Below, piece by piece: positions 61,901 to 64,000 of a stretch of 64,000 bases of DNA (the stretch's first letter is position 1; each line of letters starts with the position of its first letter). This DNA comes from Formicarius rufipectus. Taxonomy: Eukaryota > Chordata > Aves > Passeriformes > Formicariidae. Made by a program: the position numbers and the translations under genes. The notes beneath the pieces were generated by a model. It was given only the letters and a program-made list of their open reading frames with translations. It did not search any database and was not told the DNA's origin. The stretch is taken from NCBI GenBank assembly GCA_013399695.1, contig VXAU01000755.1, positions 987,830 through 1,051,829 of the forward strand, written 5' to 3'.

Positions 61901-64000
61901 GTATGACGAGATCCCTAATCTGCTTTGTTCATTTGCTAGGAGTTTGCTTTTATCTTTGGCTATTATTGTTGATTGAGGCAAATAAAAGATTAATTCAAAT
62001 GAACTTAAAATACCATATTTAGAGTGGAGTTACAATGAGAAATACATACATGTAGAATTCAGTTTGAACTACCACTTCGAGCTGTTCTGTCTCAGTGGCA
62101 GACATACCTCATGCTCCCTTTCTGAGGTATAATTTGTGAATGACCATTGGGTGTCACTGCTGCTGCTCACAACACAGACCCATTCCCACCAGTCTCACAA
62201 AAGCAGGCATCAGATTTAAGTTGGGGAAAAGAGACTCACGTTGATTTCAAAATCTGCTTTTTTCCTTTTAGCAGTAGGAAAAAGGGTCACCCAGAAATAC
62301 CATGACTGATATCAGATAAGAGGCACAATTACTGAAGTGTAGTTTCCACAGATATGCTGCAAGGTCCAGTGTGTATAATTAAATTCAATTTCTCTGAGAC
62401 AAGATGGAAAAAATTATGATAACTTTTTCCATTAAGGAGTAAATTTCCCCTTAAGTGAAATCGAATGCACCTTTGTCTCCTAAGAGAATAAAAGCCTATG
62501 CTGTCATGTTGCCATTCGTAAAAAGAGGTTTGATTTTTAAAAAAGCCAAATAGTGGCAATCCTCACACAGCAAAGCAGCATTGAAATTAAAGCTCCTCAC
62601 TAATGAGTGAGTGCCTTACACCCCCAAAAAGCACAGCAGGTGACCCTGTGAACCTCAAAAGGCTGATAATGTTTCATACTGTTGTCAGAATCAAGTGTGG
62701 TTTCATACTGTGCTGAAAATAAGTCTCAGATATTATGATATGCAGACATCATAACCTTTAGGGTCTTCTGCATTGGAAGGCTCTACATCTTCTCAGAGGC
62801 AATTAGACTCTCACAAGGCTCGGCTCAGGTAAAGTCTGTTCATAAAGAAATGCTTTGTGTCTGAAATACATGCTGCAGATCAGGAAAAATGTATTGTTTT
62901 AAAATCCTTTGTATCTGAGAAATCAAGTCAACGGTATTCATTACAAACACCGGTAAAACAAATACAAAGTGTTTCTAGAAATGCATGTAGTTAGACTGTG
63001 TTTAATGCACTTTGCTTATATGCTTTTTTTTTTTTTTTCCCCAGTAATAAGAATTTTATCTATGATCTCTTTTTTCTTGCTAGGAATAAGTTAGTAGCAG
63101 AGGAAATCGAGACTACAATTATATTGTACTTTTGTAGATAAAAGACTTGAACGTCATATATAACTGTAACATTACCAGTGTGCAAGGTCTTGAGATGTTT
63201 GTAGACTTCAGAAAAATGGTTTATTCTTAGTAATTTAAATATTTAAAATTTTTCTATTCTTTTTAGGAAGCCCTATAACTTTATGTAGGCATCTATGGAT
63301 ACATGTTGTATGGATAATGGCAAATTCAAATTAGCAAAATATGGTCTACAAAAATTCTATAATGCCTTTATGCTATTTTGTGAGTCAGGGTATAGCTACT
63401 GTTGTTTTCAAAGAGGAAGAATTAAACAAAAATGCACTAAAGCCCAATGCAGTTGTAAAATGCAACAAATCCCACAAGCTCTAAATACTCCAAAATATTT
63501 TTTAAACATATTTGCTTCTAAGATCTGTCTGATGCGTCATTGAAATTAATGTTCCACTCAAAGAACTCCTGCTCCAGAACTTGTACAGTTTTCCCGCCTC
63601 AGGGTCATGATTGCAAAATTACTGTTACTAAAACTAGAATCAGATAACGAGTATGATAAGTGTTTTCTTTCCTCTGTTTTCAGTTTGACTTCCATTGTCA
63701 CACAGGGTTTCTAATTCTTAGTTCCCCAGTGCACTATCTTCATGTGGGATTTTGAAGTCCAGATTGATGACTGAAGTTTATCATTAATTCGAAGACAGAC
63801 AAAAAGTGGCAATGATTTTTCTTTATGATCACATGGGTATGAGAAGGTAAACTGATGACAGCTTTGACTGTGTAAGCTTACTTAACAGAATTCGTTCTTA
63901 TAAAAGTTGCAGGATTTAAAGGTGACCATAACTCACGGTGTAAAAGTTTCTAATGAGATGAGAAGTTGTTCTACTTTCTGTACTTTAGTAAAGTCCATGT
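58971..64000. other. Intergenic DNA to the window end, no gene recognised
   Basis: AT-rich. A GC-richer patch lies at about 59400-59720, and at about 58988-59010 there is a possible tiny CR1 3' end ('atcatagaatcaaagaatta'). An exon-like segment at 59996-60035 has splice-like edges but no phase-compatible partner. Open frames here (at most about 100 codons) resemble nothing I know. By human gene order this side would face the gene-poor interval toward ST8SIA4. Confidence 0.65.

Noticed and set aside
1..64000. CRISPR arrays, operons, tRNA or rRNA genes, toxin systems
   Set aside because: None seen. The window is vertebrate nuclear DNA and the only regular arrays are simple repeats and the intron 1 minisatellite.

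Overview
The window is vertebrate nuclear DNA, almost certainly from a bird. It is AT-rich, has one widely spaced multi-exon gene, and carries at least six fragments of the CR1 non-LTR retrotransposon in both orientations plus one solo endogenous-retrovirus LTR of a type I associate with neoavian (especially songbird) genomes. The exact species cannot be read from the sequence. Avian Z linkage is likely, because the human orthologue lies on 5q21, which corresponds to bird Z, but that is inference. 

The only gene I can support is a complete SLCO4C1 orthologue (organic anion transporter OATP4C1) on the + strand. Its 13 coding exons run from the ATG at 12404 to the TAA at 40796-40798. The exons join in frame to 2,124 nt, or 707 residues, with all junction phases consistent. 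The protein has the OATP signature (DDPRWLGAWWIGFL), about 12 membrane segments and an 11-cysteine Kazal-like extracellular loop. Eleven of the 12 introns are GT-AG. Intron 4 uses a GC donor. Exon 1 sits in a CpG-rich promoter region, followed within about 10-20 bases of its donor by a G-rich minisatellite of about 12 units. The most convincing poly(A) site is at about 41802-41830. 

Layout: 1-11200 is upstream non-coding DNA with a minus-strand CR1 at about 7040-7520. 11200-12740 holds two GC-rich blocks, a tandem acceptor/donor motif and exon 1. 12720-40673 is exons and introns, with CR1 fragments in introns 5 and 12. 40799 to about 41830 is the 3' UTR. From 41830 to the end is gene-poor DNA with CR1 copies (about 42840-43705, 48648-48905, 54214-54475) and the solo LTR (46782-47365). 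It also has one exon-like segment with a hairpin (55381-55450) and an assembly gap (58256-58634) whose flanks are the same sequence twice, probably a false duplication. 

I found no prokaryotic-type system, no CRISPR array, no tRNA or rRNA gene and no second protein-coding gene. The observations most worth checking are the GC-AG intron, the G-quadruplex-forming minisatellite beside the exon 1 donor, the in-frame 21-residue duplication in the N-terminal tail, the overlapping upstream ORF, the recursive-splice-like motif upstream of the promoter, and the gap-flanking duplication.
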